From contig JAXMGR010000006.1 in NCBI GenBank assembly GCA_046352935.1, forward strand, positions 135,494 to 199,493: a DNA stretch of 64,000 nt. The letters run 5' to 3'. How positions within the stretch are numbered: the first letter of the stretch is position 1; each line of letters starts with the position of its first letter. The position numbers and the translations under genes were made by a program. Below are positions 36,200-44,619 of this stretch, piece after piece. Source of the stretch: CAYWMY01 sp046352935. Lineage in GTDB: Bacteria > Pseudomonadota > Gammaproteobacteria > Steroidobacterales > Steroidobacteraceae. Under the pieces are notes generated by a model. It was not told the DNA's origin and searched no databases. It saw only the letters and a list, made by a program, of their open reading frames with translations.

Positions 36200-36739
36200 A
36201 TGGACGAGATGCAACGCCTGCGCCGTGCCGCGGACATGCAGGAGATCCGCGACTGCCTCATGAACTACTGCCGCGGCATCGACCGCGGTGACGGCGAAGC
36301 CCTGCGGCGCGCCTATCACGCGGACGCCACCGAGGACCACGGGCCGTTCAGCGGCAGGGTCGCCGACTTCATCCCGTTCGTGCTCGACGTCCTCAGGAAC
36401 GTCGAGGTCTGCCTGCACATGATCCAGAACGTGCTCATCGAGATCGAGGGCGACGTGGCGGTGAGCGAAGCCTACTTCATCGCGATCCAGCGGGAGAAGG
36501 ACGCCGACGTCGAGGATTTCATCAGCGGTCGCTATCTCGACCGCTTCGAGCGCCGCAGCGGCGAGTGGCGCATCGCGCATCGCGTCGTGGTGCTCGACTG
36601 GTCGCGGCGCGGGAAATACGAAGGGCCATCGCCCTACGAACCGCTCGCGTCATTCCCGGCGTCGAAGCGCGGGCCGGAAGACCTGTTCTACCGCATCCGG
36701 GCCGGCGTCGTGCCGGGAACGAAGTTCCGGCCGGACTGA
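36200..36739 (+). CDS. SnoaL-like (NTF2-fold) protein
   Basis: A 179-residue cytosolic protein with the cone-shaped NTF2 fold seen in SnoaL-like enzymes and bile-acid dehydratases: QEIRDCLMNYCRGIDRGDGEALRRAYHADATEDHGPFSG, HMIQNVLIEIEGDVAVSEAYFIAI, GRYLDRFERRSGEWRIAHRVVVLDW. The Tyr/His/Asp set of steroid dehydratases is partly matched (Asp/His in YHADATEDHG), so dehydratase or isomerase activity is possible. The substrate is unknown. It precedes the epimerase gene by 18 bases and is probably cotranscribed with it. ATG 36200 has GGAG ten bases upstream. Confidence 0.85.
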   Translation: MDEMQRLRRAADMQEIRDCLMNYCRGIDRGDGEALRRAYHADATEDHGPFSGRVADFIPFVLDVLRNVEVCLHMIQNVLIEIEGDVAVSEAYFIAIQREKDADVEDFISGRYLDRFERRSGEWRIAHRVVVLDWSRRGKYEGPSPYEPLASFPASKRGPEDLFYRIRAGVVPGTKFRPD

Positions 36740-36757
36740 CGCATCAGGCGCGGATAC

Positions 36758-37819
36758 GTGGATTCATCGATGTCGACGGCATCTTCACCTTCCCCGTCCG
36801 GCTCCGTGATCGCACCCGGGACGCGGGTGTGCGTCACCGGCGCCAACGGCTTCGTCGGCAGCAATCTCTGCGACCATCTGCTCGCGTCTGGCTGTGACGT
36901 GCACGGCCTCGTACGCCGCGGGTCCGATCGCCGCTTCATCTCGCCGCTGCAGGAACTGCGGCTGCACGAAGGTGACCTCGGCGATCGCGCGTCACTGGAA
37001 CGCGCGTTCGAGGGAGCGGCGCTCGTATTCCACGTCGCCGCACGCACGGCCGACTGGGGGCCCTGGCGCGACTTCGAGGCCACCAACATCGCAGGCGTCG
37101 AGCATGTCATGGCGGCGGCGCGCACCTGCGGCGTGCGGCGCGTCGTGCATTTCAGCTCGGTGAGCGTCTACGGATTCCCGGGAATCGCCGATGTGACGGA
37201 GGAGCACCCCTGGCGCGAGCTGCCGGGCGATCCCTACGTGACCTCGAAGCAGCGCGGTGAGGTCGCCGCACTCGGCTTCCACGGCCGCGGCATCGAGATC
37301 GCCGTGCTGCGCCCCGGGGGTCTGTACGGACCGAACGATCACGTGACCAGCCTGCGGCTCTTCGATGCACTCGAGAAGCATCGCATGCCCTACGTCGATG
37401 GCGGGCGCCACCTGATGGCACCCGCCTACATCGACAATCTGCTGCAGGCGGCGGTGCTCGCCGCGACCCGCGCCGAGGCGGCGGGGCGTGTCTACAACGT
37501 CACCGACGACGGGTACACGACCTGGCGGCAATACTTCGAATGGGCCTGCGCCGCACTCGGCTGCGCACCGCCCCGCCAGTCGCTGCCCTCTGCACTGGCG
37601 TGGCCGCTCGCCGCCTCGGTGGAGTCGGTCTGGAATTTTCTGCACCTGAATCGCGAGCCGCCGCTGACCCGCTACCGCGCCCGGGCCGTCGTGGCGGACA
37701 GCCACTATTCATCGGCGCGTGCCCGGCGCGAACTCGGCTACGCTCCTGCGGTCACGACGCAGGAAGGACTGCGGCGCGCCGTCGCCTGGTACCGGGAATT
37801 CCTGCGCACGGCATCCTGA
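36758..37819 (+). CDS. NAD(P)-dependent epimerase/dehydratase, 3-beta-HSD-like
   Basis: A 353-residue extended short-chain dehydrogenase. The Rossmann motif is VTGANGFVGSNLCDHLL, the catalytic Tyr-Lys is in DPYVTSKQRGE, with Ser in HFSSVSVYG. The C-terminal half (LRPGGLYGPNDHVTSL, VYNVTDDGYTTWRQYFEWAC) resembles sterol/3-beta-hydroxysteroid-type dehydrogenases and other NDP- or lipid-acting members. GTG 36758 is taken; ATG 36770 is an alternative. Paired with the SnoaL-like gene upstream, it could act on a polycyclic or isoprenoid substrate (inference). It converges on the MBL gene. Confidence 0.87.
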   Translation: MDSSMSTASSPSPSGSVIAPGTRVCVTGANGFVGSNLCDHLLASGCDVHGLVRRGSDRRFISPLQELRLHEGDLGDRASLERAFEGAALVFHVAARTADWGPWRDFEATNIAGVEHVMAAARTCGVRRVVHFSSVSVYGFPGIADVTEEHPWRELPGDPYVTSKQRGEVAALGFHGRGIEIAVLRPGGLYGPNDHVTSLRLFDALEKHRMPYVDGGRHLMAPAYIDNLLQAAVLAATRAEAAGRVYNVTDDGYTTWRQYFEWACAALGCAPPRQSLPSALAWPLAASVESVWNFLHLNREPPLTRYRARAVVADSHYSSARARRELGYAPAVTTQEGLRRAVAWYREFLRTAS

Positions 37820-37837
37820 GCGCGGCGCGCCACGTCC

Positions 37838-38653
37838 TCAGGCGACGAGGACCGCCTCGGTCGAGGCCTGCCGGAACACCCGAATCCGCCGGCCCGCGCG
37901 TACCAGCACGGCGGCGAGCGCGTCGAGATCGGCGAGCGGCATGCCGAAACCCTCGCGCCACGGCCGGTGCGCCTCGTAGAGCGCGACCTGCCGCGCGCCG
38001 GCGCGCGCGATCAGTTCCGGCAGGGAATCGACGTCTTCGGGTTCCACCGCGGCGAGCAGCACGTCGGCGGGCAGCTCGCGGCCCACGGCCGCGACCACAT
38101 CCGCGCTCGCCATCCGGTGCAGGCCCTCGCCGTAGACGAGAATGCGCTCGCCGCCCGGGGGGACGATGCGGAACCCGAGCATCGGGAAGGGCCAGGGACC
38201 CCGGATCCCGTCGAGGACGATCCGCAGGGCACGCCCCGGTCGGGACGCCAGCGCGCGCAGGTGCGCGAGCTTCGGACCGAAGCCCGGCGGCAGGAGCGGC
38301 ATGTGATGCCACGAGAAGACATCGACACCGAAGCCGGCCAGCTCGAAATGCTCCTGCGGCGCGCACACGCGCAGACGATCCGCGGGGTGCCTCGCGTGCC
38401 TGCGCAGGTGGCGACAGACCCCGGCTCCCGCCGCGACTTCGACGGGCTGCGTGCGTGCCGGGTCCCGCAGTTGCCCGAGCGTACCCTCGACGTGCTCCGG
38501 GTGACCGTGGGTGATGAGGATGTGCGCGGCGCGATCCGGCGCAAACGTCGTTCCGGCCGGCGGATCGATGTACAGCGCAGCACCGCCGGGACCGGTGACG
38601 AGGAACCCCGACCAGCCGAGCCAGACGAGCCGCGTGGCACCCGCGTCGTTCAT
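37838..38653 (-). CDS. MBL-fold metallo-hydrolase with HxHxEH motif
   Basis: A 271-residue cytosolic metallo-beta-lactamase-fold protein. The metal motif reads THGHPEHVEG, so the usual Asp of HxHxDH is Glu. A second-shell His (FSWHHMPLLPPG) and downstream strands (LVYGEGLHRM) follow the UlaG/RomA-like group. Its ATG at 38653 overlaps the stop of the radical SAM gene (ATGA), showing tight coupling to that enzyme. Possible roles are hydrolysis of a phosphoester or lactone intermediate. The Glu substitution may change metal choice. C-terminal residues are Val/Arg-rich and ordinary. Confidence 0.83.
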   Translation of the reverse strand: MNDAGATRLVWLGWSGFLVTGPGGAALYIDPPAGTTFAPDRAAHILITHGHPEHVEGTLGQLRDPARTQPVEVAAGAGVCRHLRRHARHPADRLRVCAPQEHFELAGFGVDVFSWHHMPLLPPGFGPKLAHLRALASRPGRALRIVLDGIRGPWPFPMLGFRIVPPGGERILVYGEGLHRMASADVVAAVGRELPADVLLAAVEPEDVDSLPELIARAGARQVALYEAHRPWREGFGMPLADLDALAAVLVRAGRRIRVFRQASTEAVLVA

Positions 38654-40071
38654 CCCGGACGCCCCGGCCCGGCCGGCAGCAGCGGTGCGGCAGGGACGTG
38701 CTCGTGCGCACTCCAGAGCAACCGCTGGTTGCGGGCGAGTCCTGCCATCACGCGCAGCATGCGCCGCGAGAAGAGCACCCGCGGGTGCCAGAGCTTCAGG
38801 CGCCGGATGACCCGCCACACGACCTTCCCGTAGGACTTCATCATCAGCCGGTAGAGCTCGCGCGGCGGCAGCTTCGTCGGCAGCAGGAAATGCTGCAGGT
38901 CGTAGACCTGCCGGTCGTGGGTCAGGAGCTGCGACTTCGTCTTGCGGTACAGCGCCGTGCCCGGGAACGGCGTCATCGGCGTGAACTCGACCAGCAGGAT
39001 CGAGCGGTGCTCGTCGACGAAACGATCGATGCGATCGAAGTCCCCGGACGTGAACTCGGGCTCGACGAGGAACCCCGCGCTCATGTTGATGCCGAGCTCG
39101 TTCAGCACACCGATCGCGCGCTCGTTCATGTCGAGGTCGACCTGCTTGCCGATCTTCTTCAGCCGGTCCGTCTGCAGGGACTCGAGCCCGGTCATGACCA
39201 GGAACAGGCCCGCCTTCGCCCAGAGTGCAAAGACGTCCCGGTCGGCGACGATCGAATCGGCCCGCGCATAGGCGAAGTAGCGCTTCCTGATACCCGCGTC
39301 GATCAGCATCTGCGCGAGCCTGCGCATGCGCTCCGGATCGTGGAACGAGTGGTCGTCGCAGAACATGACGAACTCCTCGTCCAGCGCGGCGATCTCTTCG
39401 AACACCAGCTCCGGCGAGCGCGGGATGAACGCGCCCTGCGAATAGACCCGGCAGGAACAGAAGACGCAGGGAAACGAGCAGCCCGCCGAGGTCCGGACAG
39501 CGGCAACCGAATCCTCGAAGAGGTAGTAATAGAGGTGACGGTAGCGCGCGGTCAGGCTGCGGTCCGGCTTCGGCTGCGCGTTCAGGTCCAGGGGCAGCGG
39601 GCGCGGCATCGTGCGCTCGAAGCCCTCGGCCGTGCGACGCACCAGTCCGCGGATGCCGGCGTAGTCGTCGCCGCGTGCGCGTGCCGCGCAGATCTCCGCG
39701 AAGGCCTCGATCCCCTCACCGATCACGATCAGGTCGACGACCGGATCGTGGAAGTCTTCGGGACACAGCGTCGGATGATGGCCGCCGACGACGGTCAGGC
39801 AACCGGGCGCCGCGGTACGCGCCTGTCGCAGCGCGGCGAGCGCCGTTTCGACGTGCACGATCTCGGACGTCACACCGACCACGTCCGGCACGAACGTACG
39901 CAGCGTGGCAGCCAGATCATCCGGTGCGACTTCCATGTCCACGAGCACCACGTCGTGATCGCGGGACACACCTGCACCGACGAGTTCGAGGCCGAGCGGC
40001 TCGATCCTGGCGATGTTCTTCAGACCGATGGTGCGTGAGCCGCAGGGCGGATTGATCAGCAGAATCTTCAT
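38650..40071 (-). CDS. B12-binding-type radical SAM protein
   Basis: A 473-residue protein with an N-terminal cobalamin-binding-like Rossmann domain (MKILLINPPCGSRTIGL, VVGVTSEIVHVETALAALRQA, VVGGHHPTLCPEDF; no DxHxxG ligand motif). A radical SAM barrel follows with the cluster-binding C198-x3-C202-x2-C205 (CSFPCVFC), then a C-terminal helical extension. Overall layout is like the P-methyltransferase/HpnR-type class that methylates unactivated carbons on lipids, though the substrate is unknown. It is coupled to the MBL gene by an ATGA overlap. The promoter at 40137-40165 gives a leader of about 60 bases. Confidence 0.88.
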   Translation of the reverse strand: MKILLINPPCGSRTIGLKNIARIEPLGLELVGAGVSRDHDVVLVDMEVAPDDLAATLRTFVPDVVGVTSEIVHVETALAALRQARTAAPGCLTVVGGHHPTLCPEDFHDPVVDLIVIGEGIEAFAEICAARARGDDYAGIRGLVRRTAEGFERTMPRPLPLDLNAQPKPDRSLTARYRHLYYYLFEDSVAAVRTSAGCSFPCVFCSCRVYSQGAFIPRSPELVFEEIAALDEEFVMFCDDHSFHDPERMRRLAQMLIDAGIRKRYFAYARADSIVADRDVFALWAKAGLFLVMTGLESLQTDRLKKIGKQVDLDMNERAIGVLNELGINMSAGFLVEPEFTSGDFDRIDRFVDEHRSILLVEFTPMTPFPGTALYRKTKSQLLTHDRQVYDLQHFLLPTKLPPRELYRLMMKSYGKVVWRVIRRLKLWHPRVLFSRRMLRVMAGLARNQRLLWSAHEHVPAAPLLPAGPGRPG

Positions 40072-40136
40072 GTCGTCATTCCGGTGGAACGCCGGACGCG
40101 TCGGTGCACGCCCGGACTTTGTCGAATCCGGAGCGA

Positions 40137-40165
40137 ATTATATAGAGGAGGCGCGCGAAGGTTCC
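40137..40165 (-). promoter_or_regulatory. Promoter of the radical SAM-MBL operon
   Basis: Read on the minus strand: GGAACC (40165-40160), 17-base spacer, perfect TATAAT (40142-40137). The -10 is full sigma-70 consensus; the -35 is not, and GGAACC resembles the -35 of ECF sigma-E-type promoters. The radical SAM start codon is about 65 bases downstream. Confidence 0.55.
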
Positions 40166-40304
40166 GCCGCGGCGAGTACGGATCAGGCGCGGCTTGCACG
40201 GACCGCGTGGAGAATCACTGCCTTCGCGCGTGGTGCAGCCGCAACGACATTCGTTGCAGTGACGCCGCAGATGGAACAGGACTCAGTCCAGGACGTGCGC
40301 CTGT

Positions 40305-41006
40305 TCAGGGCCGTGCATCGGGCTTCCACACGAAGCCGAATCCCGCGCGGCGCGCACCCGGGCTGCGGAACGGGAACACGCGGCCCGCGACACGCAGGTA
40401 GCCGATCACGCCGATCTTCTCGTCACCGGTTCGCCCGCAAGAGGTGAGCGACGCGTAGTTGTGCGTCTCGATGAAGCCGATCGCCATCGTGTGGCCGCGC
40501 TCGATGCACAGCTGGTCGGCGAAGGGCGAGATCGCCTCCTGTAGATGACGGCCGCGCCAGGCCGGCAGCGTGAGCGCCTTGTAGCCGTAACGGTAGGGCG
40601 GCCGGAAGGACAGCCAGACATCGTCCTTGTGGCGCGTGGCGACGAAGGCCCGCCATGTGTACGCGACCATGTCCTCGCCATCGAAGGCCGCGGCGCAGAT
40701 GTCGCCCCGCGACAGGGCGTGGTCGACGAACGCGGGCGTCATCTGCAGGGCCGGATTCGCAGCCGCCCTGGCGAGGTCTTCACGGGTTGCGATCCGTATA
40801 CTGCATCCGGCACATGTCAGGCGCACCTCGCGCACGCCGAGCGGGCGCGACACGGCAAAGGACACGTTCAGGACTGGAGCAAGTCTTCTCATGATGCGCC
40901 GGTAGAGCGAACGCAGCAGGCCCCAGCGCCGCAGATCGTCGCGCAGCAGCGCCATGCTGCGAGCCCGCCCTCCCGGTTCATCGGATACGTCGATATCCCG
41001 CGTCAT
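40305..41006 (-). CDS. GNAT-like acyltransferase of unknown substrate
   Basis: A 233-residue cytosolic protein. Residues about 95-215 show an acyl-CoA N-acyltransferase layout: GEDMVAYTWRAFVATR, VWLSFRPPYRYGYKALTLPAWRGRHLQEAISPFADQLCIERGHTMAIGFIETHNYASL, with RGRHLQ in place of the usual Q/RxxGxG/A pyrophosphate loop. The N-terminal part is basic and may touch membrane. No named family was recognised. ATG 41006 has GAGG close upstream; ATG 40955 is the alternative. It is divergent from the RNase Z-like MBL gene (57 bases) and 233 bases upstream of the radical SAM gene on the same strand. Confidence 0.72.
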   Translation of the reverse strand: MTRDIDVSDEPGGRARSMALLRDDLRRWGLLRSLYRRIMRRLAPVLNVSFAVSRPLGVREVRLTCAGCSIRIATREDLARAAANPALQMTPAFVDHALSRGDICAAAFDGEDMVAYTWRAFVATRHKDDVWLSFRPPYRYGYKALTLPAWRGRHLQEAISPFADQLCIERGHTMAIGFIETHNYASLTSCGRTGDEKIGVIGYLRVAGRVFPFRSPGARRAGFGFVWKPDARP

Positions 41007-41063
41007 CGTCCTCTTCCGGGGCCCCGTGGAGCCAGCCCTGACCGTGGCTGCTATCCTGCCCTC

Positions 41064-42077
41064 ATGCGGCCCATTTTTCACGCCGGACTGACGAACCGCA
41101 GCTTCGGCGATCCCGGCGTCCACGTGGACCTGAAGTTCGAGCGCCGCGCCCTGCTCTTCGACATCGGCGACATCTCCTCGCTGGCGACCCGAAGGCTGCT
41201 GCGCATCAGCGACGTGTTCGTCTCGCACACGCACATGGACCACTTCTGCGGCTTCGATCATCTGCTGCGTGTGTGCCTCGGCCGGGACAGCGGCGTGCGG
41301 CTGTACGGCCCCGCCGGATTCATCGCGCAGCTCGAACACAGGCTCGCGGCCTACACCTGGAACCTGGTACAGAACTACGAGACCGCGTTCGTCATCGAAG
41401 CGCACGAGTACGACGGGCGGGATCGCCTGCTGCGGGCACGCTTCGACAGCCGGAAGCGCTTCGCGCGCGGGCCGCTGCCGGAGATCTCCGTCCGGGGTGG
41501 TGTGCTGCTCGAGGATCCGCAGTTCCGTGTTCGCGCCGTGCCGCTCGAACACCACGACATCACATCGCTCGCGTTCTCCTTCGAGGAGGCGACTCACATG
41601 AACGTGTGGCGGAACCGCCTGGAGGAACTGGGTCTGCCCACGGGTCCGTGGCTGACGGAGCTCAAGCGCCAGGTGCGCGCGAATGCGCCGGACGACACGC
41701 CCATCCACATTCACTGGCGCACACGGGAGGGCTCGCGGGACGAGACGCGACCACTCGGAACGCTCAGGCGCGAGGTACTGGAATCCGTACCCGGCCAGAA
41801 GGTCTGCTACGTGACGGATGTCGCCGACACCTCCGGCAACCGCGCGGTCCTCGATGAGTTCCTGCGCGGCACGGAGCTGCTGTTCATCGAGGCCGTGTTC
41901 CTCGACGCCGACCGGGACATGGCCGGGCGCAAGGGCCACCTGACGGCCCGCGCAGCCGGCACCATCGCGCGGGCCGCGGGAGTTCGGCGCGCCGTGCCAT
42001 TTCATTTCTCGCCGCGCTACCTCGGGCGCGAGGACGAGCTGCGCCGGGAATTCCAGGAGGCCTGGCACGCAGCCTAG
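41064..42077 (+). CDS. RNase Z-like MBL-fold metallo-hydrolase
   Basis: A 337-residue protein of the MBL fold. The zinc motif is SHTHMDHFCGFDHLL. An Asp-containing strand (QKVCYVTDVADTSGN) and a C-terminal HFSPRY complete an RNase Z-type site, and RGVLLEDPQFRVRAVPLEHHDITSLAF fits the middle strands. The tRNA-clamping exosite arm of RNase Z is not evident, so a non-tRNA substrate is likely, as in bacterial RNase Z-like hydrolases in biosynthetic clusters. Second MBL protein in this group. The divergent GNAT gene shares its 57-base promoter region. Confidence 0.85.
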   Translation: MRPIFHAGLTNRSFGDPGVHVDLKFERRALLFDIGDISSLATRRLLRISDVFVSHTHMDHFCGFDHLLRVCLGRDSGVRLYGPAGFIAQLEHRLAAYTWNLVQNYETAFVIEAHEYDGRDRLLRARFDSRKRFARGPLPEISVRGGVLLEDPQFRVRAVPLEHHDITSLAFSFEEATHMNVWRNRLEELGLPTGPWLTELKRQVRANAPDDTPIHIHWRTREGSRDETRPLGTLRREVLESVPGQKVCYVTDVADTSGNRAVLDEFLRGTELLFIEAVFLDADRDMAGRKGHLTARAAGTIARAAGVRRAVPFHFSPRYLGREDELRREFQEAWHAA

Positions 42078-42369
42078 CCCGGCACCGGCTGCTCGAAGAT
42101 CGCGTCCAGGCGCCCGAGGTCATCGATGGTGTCGTTCGACGACTGGATGGACAAACCAGTCGCCACAGGATCCGGATTCGGCGTGGCCGCTCGCCGCACG
42201 GAGGCCCGTAATTGTCGCGGCCCAGCGCCGGCCTCCGCAGCGGCGTCTTCGCACCCGGCCCGACGCGTGATCGCCGCGCGGCGTCCGTGCGGGCTCGCCG
42301 CCGACAGGCCATACTGGGCACGCATCGACGCTCCGGCAGTCCACCCGCCGGCCTCGAAGAGGATCGGTC

Positions 42370-44010
42370 ATGTCGCCCTTGCAGCGAATCCTCATCATCA
42401 CGTCCTCCGTCGCCTGCGCGACCCTCTGGGGCTCCCTCGCACAGGCCATGACCATCGCCGGCACCATCCGCGGCGAGCAGGGAGCCGCGATCCCGGGCGT
42501 CATGGTCTCCGCCACGGACACCGGCCGGGACATCATCACGACGGTATTCAGCGACGCCGCGGGCCGCTACCGCATCACGGAGCTCGCGCCGGGGACGTAC
42601 ACGATCGAAGTCCATCGGCCCGGATTCAACACGCAGGAGAACCGCGGCCTCGAGCTGCGCGAGCCCGGACCCGGCGCCCTCGACTTCCGGCTCTCGCCCG
42701 TCACCGACATCCGCGAGCAGATCTCCGGCACCGCATGGATGGCCCGACTGCCCGAGAGCGACATGAAGCGGAAGTTCAAGATGGCCTGCGCCGGCTGTCA
42801 TCAGTTCGGCGATGCCCGCACGCGCAGGGCGCGCTCCCGCGAGGAGTGGGAAGCGACGATCCAGCGCATGAAGGGCATGTCGCTCGGCGGCTATTCGGTC
42901 GGACACACGCTGATGCCGGGCCTCGATGACACGAAGGCGCTGGCCGCATGGCTCGTCGCAAACGGCTTCGGGCCCGGCGAGCCCGAGCTGCGGATCACCC
43001 CGCCCCCACCCGTCAGCGGCGAGGCGGCACGCGCGCAGATCACCGAGTACCTCGTCGGCGAACCCGACTCCGTGTTCCACGACTCCACAGTGGGCAATGA
43101 CGGCATCGGCTGGGTCATCGACTACCTGCACGGCACGCTCTGGCGCGTCGATCCCGCCACGGGCGCATCGAAGAAATACGACATCCCCGTCAAGGGCAGC
43201 GGCCCCCACACGATCCATCCCGACCGCGACAACGTCCTGTGGATCACGCTGCAGCTCGTCGACAAGGTCGCGAGCTTCGATCCGCGCAGCGAAAAGTTCC
43301 GCATCTACGACGGCTTCACGCCCGACTCCCTCGTGCACTCGTTCGCGATCGATGCCATGGGCCACATCGCCTATGACCGCGACGGCAACCTCTGGGTCAG
43401 CGGTTCCGGCAACAACACGGTCGCGAGCCTGAACCCGAAGACCGGTGCGGTGAAGGAGTATCCGCTGCCGCTCACCGGCGCGCTGCCGCCCACGCGCGTG
43501 GCCGTCTATGGCATGGCGATGGATTCACGCAGGAACGTCTGGTACACGAAGCTCAACGAGGGCGTCTTCGGTCGGATCGACGCGCGCACGAAGAAGATCA
43601 CCCAGTACCGGATGCCCGAGGACCATTCCGGCCCGCGACGACTGTCCGTGGATTCGCGGGACAGGCTCTGGATCCCTGAGTACTCCACGAACCGCGTCAC
43701 CCGCTTCGACCCGGAAACCGGAAAGTTCGTGTCGTACGACCTGCCGGAGACCGGCGACTACCCGTATGCCCTTCGCGTGGACGGCAGGCACGACATCGTG
43801 TGGATCTGCGGCACCGGATCGGATTCCATCTATCGCTTCGATCCGAAGACCGCACACTTCACGCAATACCGCCTGCCGAGCCCGCTCGCCTTCACTCGCC
43901 AGCTGTCGGTGGACCACCGGACCGGTGACGTCTGGACGTCCTACAGCAACATTCCGAACGTCTACGGCAGGCACGGCAAGGGCGTACTGGTCAGGATCGA
44001 GCCGAGGTGA
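42370..44010 (+). CDS. Secreted fusion: carboxypeptidase-regulatory domain, CxxCH haem motif, Vgb-like propeller
   Basis: A 546-residue periplasmic protein. It has a signal peptide (1-26, ending AQA), a carboxypeptidase-regulatory-like beta domain (about 28-108: GTIRGEQGAAIPGVMVSATD), and a cytochrome c-type site C140-A-G-C143-H144 with a helical surround. From about 195 to the end it is a virginiamycin B lyase-like seven-blade propeller with repeats such as DGNLWVSGSGNNTVASLNPKTG. A distal Met ligand is not assigned. The fusion suggests a redox-active lyase or quinoprotein-like sensor. It follows a 292-base gap with no convincing gene; AGAGGAT precedes the ATG. Confidence 0.85.
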   Translation: MSPLQRILIITSSVACATLWGSLAQAMTIAGTIRGEQGAAIPGVMVSATDTGRDIITTVFSDAAGRYRITELAPGTYTIEVHRPGFNTQENRGLELREPGPGALDFRLSPVTDIREQISGTAWMARLPESDMKRKFKMACAGCHQFGDARTRRARSREEWEATIQRMKGMSLGGYSVGHTLMPGLDDTKALAAWLVANGFGPGEPELRITPPPPVSGEAARAQITEYLVGEPDSVFHDSTVGNDGIGWVIDYLHGTLWRVDPATGASKKYDIPVKGSGPHTIHPDRDNVLWITLQLVDKVASFDPRSEKFRIYDGFTPDSLVHSFAIDAMGHIAYDRDGNLWVSGSGNNTVASLNPKTGAVKEYPLPLTGALPPTRVAVYGMAMDSRRNVWYTKLNEGVFGRIDARTKKITQYRMPEDHSGPRRLSVDSRDRLWIPEYSTNRVTRFDPETGKFVSYDLPETGDYPYALRVDGRHDIVWICGTGSDSIYRFDPKTAHFTQYRLPSPLAFTRQLSVDHRTGDVWTSYSNIPNVYGRHGKGVLVRIEPR

Positions 44011-44063
44011 CGCGCCCGTGCTGACGGCGCGCCCGTCATCCGTGCCCGGGATGCAGCGCCCCC

Positions 44064-44471
44064 TCAGGCGCCGACTTTCCCGGCGTGGACGTCATTCAGC
44101 ATCTTGGTGTCGAAGTAGAACACCTCGATGTCCTTGATCTTCCCGTCCTGGATGCGCATGACTTCCGTCACGTGGACCTTGAAGGGAATGCCGCTGGCCC
44201 TCCCCGCGCCACGCATCTCATAGAGGCCGATGACCTTGTCGCCGTCGGCCACCATGTCCCTGACGGTGACCTGGCAGTCCTTCCAGACGCTGAACACCTT
44301 TTCGGACAGCGCGAACATGCCCTCGTGGCCCTTCCACACGCCGCCGTAGGGCAACGATGCGGGTTCGACCACCTCCAGCTCCGGATGCAGATGGGGCCGC
44401 ATCCCCTCGCGGTCGCCCCGCAGCACTGCAGCGAGAAAGTCCTGCACGATCTTCTTGTTGCTCTGGCTCAA
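44064..44471 (-). CDS. SnoaL-like / NTF2-fold protein
   Basis: A 135-residue protein of the SnoaL-like family (KKIVQDFLAAVLRGDREGMRPHLHPELEVVEP, GHEGMFALSEKVFSVWKDCQVTVRDMVADGDKVIGLYEMRG, VHVTEVMRIQDGKIKDIEVFYFDT). Such proteins can be ketosteroid-isomerase-like or non-catalytic. TTG 44471 was chosen as start because AGGGGG lies 7 bases upstream and the product then begins like other family members; ATG 44498, without a ribosome site, would add 9 residues. It converges on the Vgb-like gene. Confidence 0.85.
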   Translation of the reverse strand: MSQSNKKIVQDFLAAVLRGDREGMRPHLHPELEVVEPASLPYGGVWKGHEGMFALSEKVFSVWKDCQVTVRDMVADGDKVIGLYEMRGAGRASGIPFKVHVTEVMRIQDGKIKDIEVFYFDTKMLNDVHAGKVGA

Positions 44472-44619
44472 GGCACATCCCCCTGCTGAATCCGTCATTG
44501 CGATTTCGACACCCGGAACCCGCTTCACCGTCGGATCAGGATCATCTTGCCACAGGGTACGGCCGCGGCAGGATCACCGCTCGCAGATCCGGGCGCGCGC
44601 ACCACTACAATGCCGGCCG

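Noticed and set aside
42074..42170. A short minus-strand frame ending SNDTIDDLGRLDAIFEQPVPG in the 292-base gap
   Set aside because: The last 30 codons read like protein, but there is no ribosome site or recognisable family. It may be a gene remnant, too weak to list as a feature.
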